From the NCBI GenBank assembly GCA_000349905.1, contig KB722770.1:224632-288631 (forward strand): a stretch of DNA of 64,000 nucleotides, in the 5' to 3' direction. The notes under the pieces were generated by a model. The model saw only the letters and a program-made list of their open reading frames with translations. It searched no databases and was not told where the DNA came from. Each line of letters begins with the position of its first letter. The first letter of the stretch is position 1. This document shows positions 37,671 to 48,575 of the stretch, in pieces. Source of the DNA: Volvariella volvacea V23 (Eukaryota > Basidiomycota > Agaricomycetes > Agaricales > Pluteaceae). Made by a program: the position numbers and the translations under genes.

Positions 37671-37965
37671 TTTACGAGAAAAGAGCTGAGAGAGAAAGAG
37701 AAGAAGACATCACAAGATGGCGCTATCAGAGCCTGGCTGAGAGGGGTCGAGCATGGTAAAGCACAGACCTCTTGGGGATCACGACACAAAGCGTGGAGGT
37801 TGGCTGCGGCGATGAGCTCAACGCTGGCTTCAACACGCTCAAGTTGTGTTCGCGATGAACTCTCCACAATTCGGAAACTCTGCGTAAGACTCTTTTCAAG
37901 CTCCGATCCAATTCACGCAAGGTCCGTGCGCCACAACGAGCACCGACAAGAGCGGCGTGGATTGC

Positions 37966-39030
37966 TCAAAATATGCTACCGAGTACGCTGTCTAGCTGCC
38001 GGCTCTTCTCCTCAGTCTGCTCCTCCGCAACAGCCTTTTTCTGTTTTTTGTGCGGTCTGCTCTCACCCTCGGCGTGTGAGCGCTTTTTCTCAGGTGGTGC
38101 AGCTGCAGGGTCTTCGCCTTTTGCCCTCTTGCGCTCAGCACGCTTATCCAATACTCTGGCCAGTTCGACATTCCTGAGGTACTCGTGTTGTTCAGTACGA
38201 GACTGCGAAAGTTCCAACCGAAGCTTAGCTGTATGAACAGCAGCCTCGTGTGCTAACGCCAAGCGTCAGCTAAGAGCATCGAGCTAGCAGGAATTCAAGG
38301 CACTCACCAACTTGCTCCGTGAGCATATTCCATTTGAACTTGGGGAGATACTTCATAGTCCACACATCGTCTCTCCACCGCGATCCCTTCTTTCCTCCGA
38401 TGGGCTGAGCATTCAGCATCTCCGCCACCGCTCTCGCAATCTTCTTGTCCTTGAACTCGACCCAGCCCTCCACGAAGTGGGGTTTCTTCGTTGATGTGAA
38501 TTTCTTGCGTAGATAAGCCCGTTTCGCATCTATCCAAATCCATAAGTAGAGCGCCTTCAGTGTGAATCCCGAGCATACGCACCTTCCTGCTGAAGGTAGA
38601 CCCTTCCAACCTCCCCATATGCACTCATCAGGTGCCTGACCTTCGCAGGTCTCATGCCAGGGGGTATTCTCGAAATATAGATGACACCTGCTCTGTCTTG
38701 TGCAGCCTTCCAGGCCGCCAGAGCTTCCGGTGTCAGTGGCTTCAGGATCCTGCCTGAAGGCCCGGAGAAGCCAGCCAGGTCCATTCCCTCTCCAATGTCC
38801 CCTCGCTCCTTTGCATTTTTGGTGTCTTCATCCTCGTCCTCTCTGGAATCTACGGGCTCCTGCTCTCCTTCTCCTTCTCCCTCCTGTTCTTCGTCCTCGG
38901 CGTCCGATGCTCGGTCTTCTGGTGCTATTGATTTGCTGCCTTCACCGACCTCCGCATGGTCGTCTTCATTTTGCACCGCCGCTGTGGCTCGTTTCTTGTC
39001 GCGCACAGCCGTAGAGTTCCCCTTGGCCAT
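37966..39030 (-). CDS. ESF2: ESF2/ABT1, 18S pre-rRNA processing factor
   Basis: Three exons, 39030-38583, 38529-38308 and 38252-37966 (introns 53 and 55 nt), give 318 aa. Esf2 is a nucleolar RRM protein of the small-subunit processome that helps early 18S rRNA maturation and stimulates the helicase Dbp8 in yeast; the animal homologue is ABT1. The N-terminal 110 residues are acidic (Glu/Asp/Ser). The RRM starts at [18 protein letters not shown] (residue 115 on), continues as [20 protein letters not shown] and closes with [19 protein letters not shown]. The family signature after the [23 protein letters not shown], is intact. A basic, Lys/Arg-rich tail follows ([18 protein letters not shown]). 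It sits 295 bases upstream of ARS2 and 426 bases downstream of CBP80 on the same strand. Confidence 0.95.
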
Positions 39031-39456
39031 GCAGAATACAATTCAATTTCGTAAGATAAGGGTGCAATTATCGAGGCATGATAGTAAATGAAAAAGAAAA
39101 ATTGCTCCAGATGATCTCCGCGCCGTAGCACCGGTACGAAGGCGCCGGACAACACATCCAAACACCCCGAATTCAATCCCCGGCCAACCTGAACCTTCGA
39201 GGGAGCCCTTCGCGACCGCCGGCATCAGGTCCAAGTTTCCAGTGTAGAACAGGAATATACTCAATTACTGGTTTACCAACACTCAAGGTACCAACGTACA
39301 TGGACTAGGACACAAAGCAAAAGAACACCATTTTACTGGGCCTGGGGTCGAATCCGCAGCTCTCCTGACAGGGTACTCGTATGCGTAGCTCACGCAAACT
39401 ATCACCCGCCCACCCCCACCTCAAACAAACCAGTCCTCACCCTCCCATCACCTCCC
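39031..39456. other. spacer between CBP80 stop and ESF2 start
   Basis: This 426-bp stretch holds the CBP80 3' UTR and the ESF2 promoter. A partly tRNA-like minus-strand sequence near 39335-39410 does not fold properly and is listed among rejected items. Confidence 0.5.
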
Positions 39457-42400
39457 CTACTCAGCATCAGGATCTTGGCCCGTAGCAATATTCCAAGTCC
39501 TCTTCATCGCCACCATAGCAGGGTCAGTCGAACCCTCATATTTCCCAAACGAAACGGCCCATAGCGTCTTCGAGTAGTTTCGAAGGTAGGGTGCATACTG
39601 CATGCACCAACCCAAATATGCCCATTCGCATGCCATTTATATCCACACACCGTGTCGATTTCGTGTTTGCCGTTTTCGAGTCGAGGGGGGAGGGGTTTCG
39701 AGTTACGTGTCAGTCAAGTCATAATAATGTGTGCACACAACCCATGCCGTGCCGTTGTTGTTCAATCGTGTCCCGTGTCGTGTCAATGTCGTTGATTTGA
39801 TTGATCATTACGCGGGCCATTTTGTCGTGTGACGCGGCGAGGTTGTCCGAATCCGAGAAGACGCCATTGTTTCCATGTTTTTGGGGTACAAAAGGTAAAA
39901 AAAAAAGGCGTGAGCGTTTCGCGTCAGCAAGGGCAGGTGAGATGGGAAACCAAAGGCAGCAAGCACAAGGCAAGGGCCAAGCTCAAGGCCATGATATTTT
40001 TCGCGTAATTAATGCGAAATGGCGATCAGTGATCATGGAAGTGGACACAGGACCCAGGTTCCAGACCACCTGCAGAAGTAGATATAAAATAATAAAAGCA
40101 AAGCGCTCAACAAGATAGGAAGGAGGACGATCTCTCCTGGACCCCAAATATATTGACACCACCTGGTCCCGTTTCAAAGGGTAGGGCAGAGGAGAAGGGC
40201 CGTTCGAATAGATACCATAGAGACCACAACCGAATCCGCACAACTTAAATGAGCCCGAAAGACACGGGTCACTCACCGCTCTGCAGAACTGCCTGAACCA
40301 CCCCCAGGTCTCCCAGGCGTTCCATTCATCGTCGTTCCAATTGGCTCGATTGTGCCAGGCATCTTCAGTAATAACCGCACGGGTGAATCCATTCGCGCTG
40401 AGATTACTTGCCGAGGGTGCAAGACAGGTGATAAACCCTTCCAGCGTGCTCGACAACGCCATCTTCTGTTCCCGTGTTAGTATAGTGAAGCCCTTGAGGG
40501 CAGATGCCAGCGCTGGGTTCTCGGGTGTTTCCTCTATTAACCACTTCAAGTTAGTTCCCAACATCCAACAACCGGCTCCCACAACCTTACCTTGCCGTCT
40601 CGCATCCGCATCAACCTCCATCGAATTAACCTCCGCGCTCGCCATAACCCTCGCCCTCGTATCATCGTCCTCCTTCCTCAACACCTTGACCTTCCTGCTC
40701 GCAACCACAACCCGTCCATTCGCCTTATCCAACGCGCCCTTCAACAAATCCCACTCAAACGCGCTCAAACTCTTCGAGTTCGCCAGCTCGCCAAGCCTCG
40801 TCCCGTTCGCAAACGTCCACGCCACGACGTCGGTCGGATCAACGATCTGGTACTGCATGAGCTTGTCAAACACAATCCCGACCATCTGCCGGTTGTATTT
40901 CCAGAACGAGGCTGCTGCGGTAAGAATGTCCACTTTGGCTTCTGTGCTTCCGGTGCCTATACCGCTAGCCGTGGTCCCCCTCCCTCCCCCTCCAGCGCCA
41001 TTCGTCGCCGTAGCGCTTCCGCCAGATCCCATAGAAATATGCCTCAACAACGGCAAGTACCTCTCGATCGCATTGAGCAAATGGGAGAACGACCTAGACC
41101 CGATGTGCAATAGCGACTGAACAACAATAGACCGGACGATGCTGTCCACGTTAACGTGACCGCCATCTTCAGAAGCCTCAAGGGACGATCTGAGGGTGTC
41201 CAAATACGAGATAACGTCTTCTGCTTTTGCACGTCCACGAAAGCGGTTTAGGACCTCTTGTGCGGCTTCATAATGTAAACGATCTGGCAATTCATATCAG
41301 AAATAAAAGGCAAGAATTGAGTGATAGGAGTTGAAGGAACGAGGAGCGACCATCAAGGGTTAGCGTGATTCCAGATCCAGAACAAGGGCACAAACACAAG
41401 GAGAATGGTAGGAAGCGGAGTCTGGGGGTTTGAGAACGAAGAAAGAGGAAAGAGGAAGGAAGGGGGGGAGAGATCGAGGGGGTATATACAAAACAAAACC
41501 CCCAACTTACTTGGATCGTCATATTCAAAATCAGGCCCAGGTGCTTGTTCAGGAATCGTCTGAGCGTCCGGTGATTGTAAGGCCTCAGGAAGGGTTTTGA
41601 GAATCCGTTCGTGGTAGGCCAATCTGATTTCAAATTCAACGGCTCGACGCATGAAACACCGACGAGGGTGTTGTGTGGTCAAGGCAAGATCGGGGACCCT
41701 ATAATATTCATATGGTCAAGTCGAGTCAGTTCCATGTGGTTTAATTATCCGTTTCATATGAGGAAAGAAGAGGTAAAAGAGCGGGTGGCGTGGTGCTCGC
41801 GCGCGTGCGAAAGCACGCATAGAAGCCAGAAGAGAACATCAAGAATGAAGAGAACGATCACCCATTCCTGGCTAACCACGTTGGGGAAGGCCAGGCAGAA
41901 AGTGAGGGGAGACCGAGTGTGTGTACAAGGTTGCGCGCTCGAGATTGAAACGCCGCCAAGTCAAGACTTGGGAAAAAGAAACTCACCATTCTCTCCAAAC
42001 CCATTGGAAGCCAAAATTACTCATATGAACGGCAAACCATTCCGCAAACCTTCTCGCACCTTCCACGTCCAAGCCGTCTGAAAGCGAGTTGTATAACTTG
42101 CGAATCGACTTGCCGACTGCTGGGCCCACTGTGGACGGGGACAGCTTGCACAGCTCGGTAATAAGGCCAATGTAATAAATAGACTTGTGGTTCGCTTCAG
42201 GGAGGAAGAGATAGGCTCCTAAAACAGTCTAGTGAGGAGATAAAAATCCAGCCCCGCGAGTTTTGTGTCAATAAACAACCGAGGCATCAAAAGGCCTCCA
42301 GTTGATTTGGCCGTAATATATTAATTAGGGAAAGCGCACCTCGATAATAGTGCTTTCAAGCTGCCAATCTTTCCCCGGCACAGGGTCAAACTCACCCATA

Positions 42401-44195
42401 AGAGTTGATTTTGGTTTGAAAGTCCCAGGCAAAGTCCATTTGGGGTACTCCAACAGCAACCGGGAGCATTCTTTCCGGTTCACTTCAAAGATATCAATGA
42501 TATCCAGTAGTGCGGTTCGAACCGCATAGCCTGCAGGCAAGGTGGGACTTGGGGAGATCTGGGGTGAAGATGCGTCTGTTGATTAGCTGAACAATGCCGA
42601 GATTTCTCAAAGAGGGCGAAGGATAAGGGGGGTTGAAGGGGGTGAGGTGGGGTGTTGGAAAGGGTGGATGAATTGTTTTGATACAGAATGACTTGCCTCG
42701 TTGTCAAACAGCCGGAGTTGATACTCTGGCCATTCTTCTTTTTTAACTTGGGCGTCTTCTCCACTGTCCGTTGAGAGTCCATCAAGTTCTATAACCTCGG
42801 GTGGGACGAGAACTTGTGGCAAATTAAACGGTTCGAATCTGGATGGATCCAAGGGCGGATAGTCGATATATGGNNNNNNNNNNNNNNNNNNNNNNNNNNN
42901 NNNNNNNNNNNNNNNNNNNNNNNNNNNNNNNNNNNNNNNNNNNNNNNNNNNNNNNNNNNNNNNNNNNNNNNNNCCGTGGAAAGCCGTCAATAGGAGGTGC
43001 AAAATCAGCCTCATCGAGTGCTCTTAGAGTGGTTAGAAGCGTGTCTAGAAGCTGGAATTACGAGATGATCAGAAACCCAGTTGACATCGGACAATGTGCT
43101 AAAGCAAGGATACTAACTTCATCCGCATTTTCGACAGGCACAGGCTCTTCATAGAATTTCGCCGAGGGTTGAACCAGCCATTTGGTGCTGGCAGTTGTCT
43201 CGTTGAATGCTTGGATAGCATCAATAATCTCGGAGACGTTTGTGCCCGAAGTTTGCTTCAAAATGGGACCACCCTAGATCCAGTGAATGGGGATGTCGTG
43301 ATCAGTGGATGAGAATGGGATAAGCAACTTGATCTGGGTTCGCTTACAATCATAAGACCCTCGGCCGCACAAAGTGCAGCGCGTTTGGCACGACCATAAG
43401 AAACACCAAACTCATCAAAGACAGCAGTGAAAGCCTGCAGTAAGGCAAATAGTGACTCTGGCGAAATTAAGTTGGCCACAGTGAGATGGGCGAAGAAGTG
43501 GATCTACGATGTGGCAACGCGTGCCGTGGCATGATTCTTAGTCCATAGCATGAGATAGAGGAAATGGGGAGGACATACACATAGACGAGTCTCTCTCCAA
43601 GCCTGTTTATCCAGATACGCCTGGAAGCCCTTCCAGAAGTCTTCGAGGATCTGTCGGCCAATGGGAGGACCCATCCCGCTGAAATCCACGACGTCGTACA
43701 ACAGGCGTAGCAATTCGGCATAGAATGGTATCTTGTACGGCTGCTCCGTCACCCTAAAAACCCGTGTGAGCTAGCTGGCGTGCCAGAAATGAAGCTGCGG
43801 CGGACGCACGCTACACGAAAGGCCTCTGACAGAGCGGACAGGTTGAGTGGGAGCTGGTCGCGGATGTCCTTTTGAATTCGGGGAAGTTCTTCAACAACAT
43901 CCTAGATTGCAGAGCGCGTGTTTGCGTCGAGGCGGGCAGTTCATTGATGGGGAAATTGAATTATGGCATCAACGGAGCTGGGAGAAGGAAACTGCTCACC
44001 ACTTCCCCTAATTTTATGATTGCAGTCCTTATTTTGTCTTCCCATGTTTCGACGACTGGGCGACGCTCTTCAATGTCGTCTAGAACATTTTTTATGTCCA
44101 AAGAATGGTTCCCGTTGGCTACTGCCCGGCAAAACAGCATGGAGTTCAGCCTTACCTCTGTATCGCCTTCGGTAGCCACCACGTTGGTAACTCAT
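39457..44195 (-). CDS. CBC1: nuclear cap-binding protein subunit 1 (CBP80), interrupted by an assembly gap
   Basis: Exons: 44195-44156, 44079-44000, 43901-43810, 43753-43579, 43503-43348, 43273-43118, 43051 into the N gap and out to 42697, 42558-42340, 42228-41987, 41698-41511, 41283-40277 and 39597-39457; at least 916 aa are visible. CBP80 holds CBP20 on the m7G cap and docks Ars2, export and splicing factors. Seen: a basic start (MSYQRGGYRRRYRDD), MIF4G-like helices (IRTAIIKLGEV, EQPYKIPFYAELLRLLYDVV, IHFFAHLTVANLISPESLFAL), GYAVRTALLDIIDIFEVNRK, FAEWFAVHMSNFGFQWVWRE, RSFSHLLNAIERYLPLLR and FWKYNRQMVGIVFDKLMQYQ. The end reads YAPYLRNYSKTLWAVSFGKY...DPDAE. The intron after FDNE has a GC donor (GAG|GCAAGT). 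The last intron is 679 nt. Both edges of the gap are at codon boundaries. Confidence 0.93.
42874..42973. other. assembly gap, 100 N
   Basis: Exactly 100 N, the usual placeholder for a gap of unknown size, inside a CBP80 coding exon between ...DGFPR and PYIDYPP. Open frames drawn across it are artefacts of the arbitrary length. Confidence 0.99.
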
Positions 44196-44563
44196 TGTCG
44201 GTCAGTGCTAAGACTCGCTTGAGACAAATGCAAGGATTACAACAAACAAAAACTGTGTTGTCGTCGTTGCGGACAGTGCAGACGATGACTGGACTGTCGA
44301 GAAATTCGCGGCAAACCGACCGCGGGTTTTGAACCAGCTGTGGCTCACGTGACCCGAGACGTTTTTGACCGACAACTCGACTCGTGCAAAACTCCCAACT
44401 GCCTCGACGCCGTTGCTCACGACGTCGGCGCTCATCCTCCAAGGCTTGTCGGCGCAACTCTCTGGCATCTGCGTGGTCGTCAGCTCTGCGCTCGCGGTGG
44501 TGAGTTTTCCGCCATTTGGCAACCCAGCACGACTGACGCCTCGTGTGCAGTTATGCTGAATTC
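44196..44563. promoter_or_regulatory. bidirectional promoter CBP80 / PPR-like gene
   Basis: The two starts (44195 minus, 44564 plus) are 368 bases apart and divergent. On the plus side a possible 5' UTR intron runs from GTGAGT at about 44500 to CAG at 44550, just before the PPR start. No TATA box is evident. Confidence 0.6.
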
Positions 44564-47542
44564 ATGCGATGTAACTGGTCAGTAGCAACCAGGATAGCGT
44601 TCGGCAATCTCAAGACCTCCAACGCCCGTCTTGCCGTCCAAAGATCCTCCACCCGAGTCCCCCTTCCTACGTGCTCGTCATCATTCACGTCCTCTGCTGT
44701 TAAAATCCGCGCAGCAGAGGTTGTCAACTCACCTCACCCGCCCCTCACCTCCACTCACCTATCAACCACCTCTCCGCAAGCCGAGCTCACTCCAGCTCGA
44801 ATTTCACGCGCCGCAGCTCAGGCCGTTCGTCTATCAATCCAACAACAATCACTCACAGATGCCTACATCATAGTCAACTCAATTTTCCGCGCCTCCCATC
44901 CCTCCAACTCCTCTTCGGGTCCCGCGCAACCACCCAAATCCTCTCGCACTTTGCGACTCCAGAAGGACTTCGCTGAATTCACATCCCTCTTCGGCAGAGA
45001 TGTTTCCCCACGACTTTCTTCCCATGCTCTTCTGCACGGTCTTGTGCGTATGGGTCTATCCAGAAAGGCGTTTAAACTGGCCAAATTGATGATGGAAAAC
45101 GGGGTACCCGTTCGCAATCGGACACTGGAGACGGTCGTTCGGACCCTCGTCCCTCTACCCTCTACTCCCTCGACCGTCCTAAACTACGCACCAATACGAA
45201 GTTCCCCACTATCCAAGGCCAATACTGAACAGGGACCAAATAAGATCAGACCAGCCGAGATAGAGCACGAAGGAACACGATATGCATTAAAGTTGGTCAT
45301 GCTAGCGCGGAAGACCCGCGGACCGGGATCCGATGATCTGTTAGACCTTCTGATATGCGCTTGCATCATCAACGGGGAAATCATCATAGCTTCACTGCTC
45401 TTCGGGTTTCTGGTCAAGGACCTGCGGCATAAAACACCACCAGTTTGCGCGGAAAACTTTGCCCAAGAGGGCGACAATTCTGCTACCCGGAGCACACAGT
45501 TCAAGGGCCTAGGGGCGATGAGAAAATTAGATTCCCCAATGGAAGCGATCCTTGCAAGGATAAACGATGCATTGATAGACGACTCTATAACCACCAATCC
45601 CGAATCGCGTCGAACCGTCCTCCAAGCGTTGGCAAACCTTGCAAACCATCTGGACCACCGTCAGCTCTCCACCACCCGCCTCGCTGCTCTTATAAAGACG
45701 CTGTATAATTGCCCGCGGTTCGACGACGACGACCTGGTCACAGTCCTGAACCGCCATGGACGAGTGAAGGTGGTCAAGGCGTACGAGCACTTTAATGATG
45801 TGCTTGTGAGGCTTATTAAGAACTTACCATCCCATCCACCGATACCGTCTCCGCCCACGTCCACAACCAAGAACACGCGACCCTGCCACTGGCCAGACCG
45901 ACTAGTCCCACTAGACAGGGCAACATACAACAGTCTCCTCCATTACGCTCTCAGGCACCGACTTTCCATCCAGATGGCGGAGGCTATAATAGACCATATG
46001 ACCACCAAACGCCATCAGCCCTTATCCCCTGATACAGCCACATTCAACATCCTCATTCGATCTGCTACGCTCCTCCGCAACCAAATTCTATCAGACGGGG
46101 TCCTGTCCATGATGAAACAGTCTATCAAAGCTGCCACAGCAGCTCCGCCTCCCGCCCTACCGACCCAAGACGCCTCATCTACCAATCCCAATTCCACCTC
46201 AGCCCCCACCCCACCAGCTCCCATCCTCCCGGTCCACGCAGACGCATACACCATAAGCTCCTACATAACCCACATAACCTCCACCGGCAGCCCGCACCTC
46301 GTTCTCCCCATCCTCGCCTCCCAGTTCCCCTCCTTCCTCTCCCCCCTCCTCCCCTCAGGATCCTCCCCCACTCACTTCTCCCAAGACAACCCGCACCCCG
46401 TCAACGCCCACAGGCACAAAACAGCCCGGCGCCTCGCCAACCGCGAGTGGGCACGCACAGGCGCCCGCCTCGGCCCCTACTTCTTCACCACCGTCCTGAA
46501 CGCGCTGACGAAGGCTAGGATATACATGCTCGTTCAGCGGGTGTGGAGCCTGGCCGTGTCGAGCGAGCGGTACAGCTGGACTGAGGACGCGCGTCGACGG
46601 GATGGGGTTGAAGAAGGGTGGGTGTTGCCCATCCAGGCTTATACGATCGTCATGCAAGCGTTCGAGCAAGAGGGCAAGGAGAAGGAGAAGCTCTTCAGGG
46701 AGCTGGGCAAGAAGATCGAGCGCATGGACACGTTGTCTGCACAGGAAAGCGTCAAGGCGAGGAGGGCGTTGATGCGGCTGATCCGGGCGAGGTCGCTCAC
46801 AAAGTGGGGGCAGTATCTGGACAAGTATTGGGCGAGATACGCGCATGTGTCGCCTGTGCTGGCGAGGAGGCTGGTCATCAAGCTCTATCGCGTTTTGAAG
46901 CATCGCGCGGCGAACGTGCAAGGCCTGGAAGACAAGAAGGGCAGTGAGAGACGGCGCCTTGTTCGGCTGAAGAAGATGCATCTGTACCCGGATACGCGGC
47001 TCTTCAATGCCGCCATGAAGGCGGTTTTGCCTCGCGAGGTGGTGGACCGGGTTCCTTCTACGTCAGCGGCTCCTCATGGGTCTCAGAACCGCACAACCAA
47101 GTCAGCACGTCCCTCGTTATCAGAGTACCAAAAAGAATACAAATCCCTCCGGTCCGCATACGTCAACGACGGCATGACGCCTTCGCCACCCCACATCCCC
47201 CTACTCCGCGAGGTGACCTCTGATCTTTTGGACGTCGGGTACGATCTCCCCGTTGGTCTACGCTCCAACTTTGTCGGTACAGAAGTCGGGGCTTCCATGA
47301 TGGTGTCAGATTCAACAGAGGGCAAAAAGGCGAAAAAGGAAATTTTAAGTGGTATTCCGACTAGACCCTATGCGTATCCTGTGCTGTGCGGTCGTAGAGC
47401 TGGAGCAAGACAGAAAAGTGAAGAAGCGTTTTATCTGCCTACATGGAAAACGAGAGGGTTGCCTGTTAGGCGGAAGTCGAGGGCACGGAGGGCACGCGTG
47501 TACGGATATACACATAGACAAATGCACATGAGAAGTAGTTAA
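44564..47542 (+). CDS. pentatricopeptide-repeat-like mitochondrial protein
   Basis: An uninterrupted 992-aa frame, unusual in this intron-rich window. The N-terminus (MRCNWSVATRIAFGNL, then many Arg/Ser and few acidic residues) looks like a mitochondrial presequence. Helical-repeat segments of PPR type are visible: ALLHGLVRMGLSRKAFKLAK and TLETVVRTL near residues 150-200, ATYNSLLHYALRHRLSIQMA and ATFNILIRSATLL near 455-510, AYTISSYITHITSTG near 560, and FFTTVLNALTKARIYMLVQR and AYTIVMQAFEQEGKE near 640-700. PPR proteins bind organellar RNA and act in its processing, stability or translation; which RNA is unknown. The C-terminal 120 residues are basic. ATG 44564 is the first in-frame ATG; the frame is open upstream only from a GTG. 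The stop is 112 bases from the stop of the convergent IF-3 gene. Confidence 0.8.
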   Translation: MRCNWSVATRIAFGNLKTSNARLAVQRSSTRVPLPTCSSSFTSSAVKIRAAEVVNSPHPPLTSTHLSTTSPQAELTPARISRAAAQAVRLSIQQQSLTDAYIIVNSIFRASHPSNSSSGPAQPPKSSRTLRLQKDFAEFTSLFGRDVSPRLSSHALLHGLVRMGLSRKAFKLAKLMMENGVPVRNRTLETVVRTLVPLPSTPSTVLNYAPIRSSPLSKANTEQGPNKIRPAEIEHEGTRYALKLVMLARKTRGPGSDDLLDLLICACIINGEIIIASLLFGFLVKDLRHKTPPVCAENFAQEGDNSATRSTQFKGLGAMRKLDSPMEAILARINDALIDDSITTNPESRRTVLQALANLANHLDHRQLSTTRLAALIKTLYNCPRFDDDDLVTVLNRHGRVKVVKAYEHFNDVLVRLIKNLPSHPPIPSPPTSTTKNTRPCHWPDRLVPLDRATYNSLLHYALRHRLSIQMAEAIIDHMTTKRHQPLSPDTATFNILIRSATLLRNQILSDGVLSMMKQSIKAATAAPPPALPTQDASSTNPNSTSAPTPPAPILPVHADAYTISSYITHITSTGSPHLVLPILASQFPSFLSPLLPSGSSPTHFSQDNPHPVNAHRHKTARRLANREWARTGARLGPYFFTTVLNALTKARIYMLVQRVWSLAVSSERYSWTEDARRRDGVEEGWVLPIQAYTIVMQAFEQEGKEKEKLFRELGKKIERMDTLSAQESVKARRALMRLIRARSLTKWGQYLDKYWARYAHVSPVLARRLVIKLYRVLKHRAANVQGLEDKKGSERRRLVRLKKMHLYPDTRLFNAAMKAVLPREVVDRVPSTSAAPHGSQNRTTKSARPSLSEYQKEYKSLRSAYVNDGMTPSPPHIPLLREVTSDLLDVGYDLPVGLRSNFVGTEVGASMMVSDSTEGKKAKKEILSGIPTRPYAYPVLCGRRAGARQKSEEAFYLPTWKTRGLPVRRKSRARRARVYGYTHRQMHMRSS

Positions 47543-47654
47543 TCAGTTGTGATTATTGCAGTCAGGATTTAATAGCAATGCTATGTCGATTAGATTTCTG
47601 GTATGTGTATATACAGTTTTCTCACTGCAACATACGCGCACCCGTCGCGCTCGC

Positions 47655-48575
47655 TCAGGCAAAATCGTCATCCTCGTCGTCCCTCTCTTTCTCCTTCCTC
47701 TCCTTCTTCTCCTTCTCCTTCTCCTCAACCTCCGCCCTTCCTTCCACTCCCTGCAAAAACACGACTGTCGTCCCTCCCCTAATCTCCCTCCCCTTCCACT
47801 CCTTTCCAACCACCTCCCCCTCCCCAACAATAGTCTTCACCCACTCCCCAATCTTCTTATCAATCTCCTGCCTCGGGGGCAGCGCACTCCCCTTGCGACC
47901 GGTGATCACAAAGTCAACTCTGTACCGACTTCCTTTACTCAGCTCATCACGAGCTTTACGCAGCTTGTGGGCAACATCGGCCTCGCCCGCTCCCCACCGC
48001 ATCTGCACCTCTTTGTTGACAATCCCCTTTCCTTTGCTCTCTTTGTCGCCCTTCTTGGCCTTATCCTTTGCCTCCTTCCTCTTCTTGTACTCCTCCTTTG
48101 CGTTGACGACCTTGACAATCGGTACCGGGGTCGTCGTCACCAACTCTACGTATTCGTGATTCCGTTTTATAGAGTCGAGAAGAGCGAAGAGCGACGTGGG
48201 CGGATCGAGCTTGCTCGTCAATGGGTTGACAACGTGGACTTCAGTAAAAGGGATATGCTCGTTCCGGAGCGTGGTGGGTTTCTTTCCTTTCGCCTTGTTC
48301 GCGCTCGCAGTGTCCGTGGTGTTGCTACCGGGTGTAGTATGAGCAGTAGTGCGCGATGCACCAGACCCCGACCTCGACATGCTGCCCAAAACGCTCGCGA
48401 TGCCTCCGCCCTTCTTCTCCCGACGACACGTTGTCGAGAACGCACATGCGCCGGCAGCAGGATGCACAAGCGCCGCCCCGTGTGCTGCGTGTCCAACTTT
48501 TGCGGCTGTTGTTCGTTTTAGTGCTTGTCTGCTCGCAAACGCCGCCGTCCGACTCGTTCCGTGAAGTATGCTCAT
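47655..48575 (-). CDS. mitochondrial translation initiation factor IF-3
   Basis: A single frame of 306 aa. Residues 1-50 (MSILHGTSRTAAFASRQALK, Arg/Ala/Ser-rich, ending near CAFSTTCRREKK) form a classical mitochondrial targeting sequence. The IF3 N-domain follows: LRNEHIPFTEVHVVNPLTSK, then LFALLDSIKRNHEYVELVTT and VPIVKVVNAKEEYKKRKEAK. The C-domain has KEVQMRWGAGEADVAHKLRK, the ELSKGSRYRVDFVI ribosome-contact strand and an acidic/basic tail (EKEKEKKERKEKERDDEDDD). IF-3 binds the mitochondrial small subunit, keeps subunits apart and promotes start-codon selection. ATG 48575 was chosen because it starts the presequence; an open frame extends upstream to 48782 without a plausible leader. Confidence 0.87.
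   Translation of the reverse strand: MSILHGTSRTAAFASRQALKRTTAAKVGHAAHGAALVHPAAGACAFSTTCRREKKGGGIASVLGSMSRSGSGASRTTAHTTPGSNTTDTASANKAKGKKPTTLRNEHIPFTEVHVVNPLTSKLDPPTSLFALLDSIKRNHEYVELVTTTPVPIVKVVNAKEEYKKRKEAKDKAKKGDKESKGKGIVNKEVQMRWGAGEADVAHKLRKARDELSKGSRYRVDFVITGRKGSALPPRQEIDKKIGEWVKTIVGEGEVVGKEWKGREIRGGTTVVFLQGVEGRAEVEEKEKEKKERKEKERDDEDDDFA

Noticed and set aside
39335..39410. tRNA-like sequence on the minus strand (GATTCGACC loop, CTGTCAGG segment)
   Set aside because: The T stem has a mismatch, the acceptor stem fails at two positions and no proper anticodon arm forms; at best an old tRNA relic.
42607..43154. Open frames spanning the run of N on both strands
   Set aside because: The gap size is arbitrary and the frames differ from the CBP80 frame on at least one side.
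47556..48521. 321-codon plus-strand open frame
   Set aside because: It is antisense to IF-3, with repetitive Leu/Ser/Pro composition created by the reverse of a Lys/Glu-rich tail.
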